This document shows, one piece after another, positions 13,078 to 13,125 of a DNA stretch of 13,125 bases. Positions within the stretch are counted from its first letter, which is position 1; each line of letters starts with the position of its first letter. A model generated the notes under the pieces. The model did no database searches. It saw only the letters and a list, made by a program, of their open reading frames with translations, and had not been told where the DNA came from. Position numbers and translations under genes: made by a program. The stretch is from an uncultured Leucobacter sp. (lineage in GTDB: Bacteria > Actinomycetota > Actinomycetes > Actinomycetales > Microbacteriaceae): contig CALMSE010000323.1 of the NCBI GenBank assembly GCA_937872275.1, positions 1 through 13,125 of the forward strand, written 5' to 3'.

Positions 13078-13125
13078 GTCCGGCGGTGTCCTACTCTCCC
13101 ACACCCTCCCGAGTGCAGTACCATC
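13078..13125 (-). rRNA. rrf: 5S ribosomal RNA, 3' part
   Basis: Read on the minus strand the edge begins GATGGTACTGCACTCGGGAG and continues to GTAGGACACCGCCGGACC, the well-known 3' portion of actinobacterial 5S rRNA. About 48 nt are visible; the 5' part and presumably the 23S and 16S genes lie outside the window to the right. The exact 3' end could be off by a few bases. Confidence 0.93.

Overview
The window is very GC-rich, tightly packed bacterial DNA that looks like a chromosomal segment from an actinobacterium, probably of the Microbacteriaceae type. I base this on the high GC, the GarA/OdhI-like FHA protein followed by FtsR-like and Rv1830-like MerR genes, the RamB-type regulator facing isocitrate lyase, and the actinobacterial 5S rRNA end at the right edge. 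The family-level placement is an inference. I see no mobile element, CRISPR array, tRNA or prophage gene.

Layout from left to right. (1) 48-1867, minus strand: a regulatory cluster transcribed right to left, made of a GarA/OdhI-like FHA protein, an FtsR-like MerR regulator (4 nt apart) and, after a 106-nt gap with its own candidate promoter, a second MerR regulator related to Rv1830. (2) 1969-3477, minus strand: a RamB/ScfR-type regulator with HTH, an inactive-looking IrrE/ImmA-like domain and a Cys-containing C-terminal domain. (3) 3478-3628: a divergent control region with an AT-rich dyad in otherwise GC-rich DNA. (4) 3629-6580, plus strand: aceA (isocitrate lyase) and aceB (malate synthase A), the whole glyoxylate shunt in one operon, closed by a hairpin at 6595-6627. 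(5) 6636-12920, minus strand: a complete Mrp-type cation/proton antiporter operon in the order mnhA(with fused MnhB)-C-D-E-F-G, every junction overlapping. (6) 13033-13125, minus strand: the 3' end of a 5S rRNA gene and its strong intrinsic terminator, so an rRNA operon ends 113 nt before mnhA.

How the parts fit. The left half concentrates control of the isocitrate/2-oxoglutarate branch point. AceA and AceB divert isocitrate around the decarboxylating steps of the TCA cycle, the RamB-like protein is the likely local regulator of aceA, and GarA/OdhI-type FHA proteins in relatives inhibit 2-oxoglutarate dehydrogenase. The right half encodes a multisubunit secondary antiporter for Na+(K+)/H+ exchange.

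Most of the window is recognisable core metabolism and physiology. I do not see a clearly new system. The points most worth a second look are the altered phospho-threonine motif of the FHA protein, an 8-codon mini-ORF linking aceA to aceB that mimics the end of aceA, the dyads between ramB and aceA, and the long acidic tail of MnhC.
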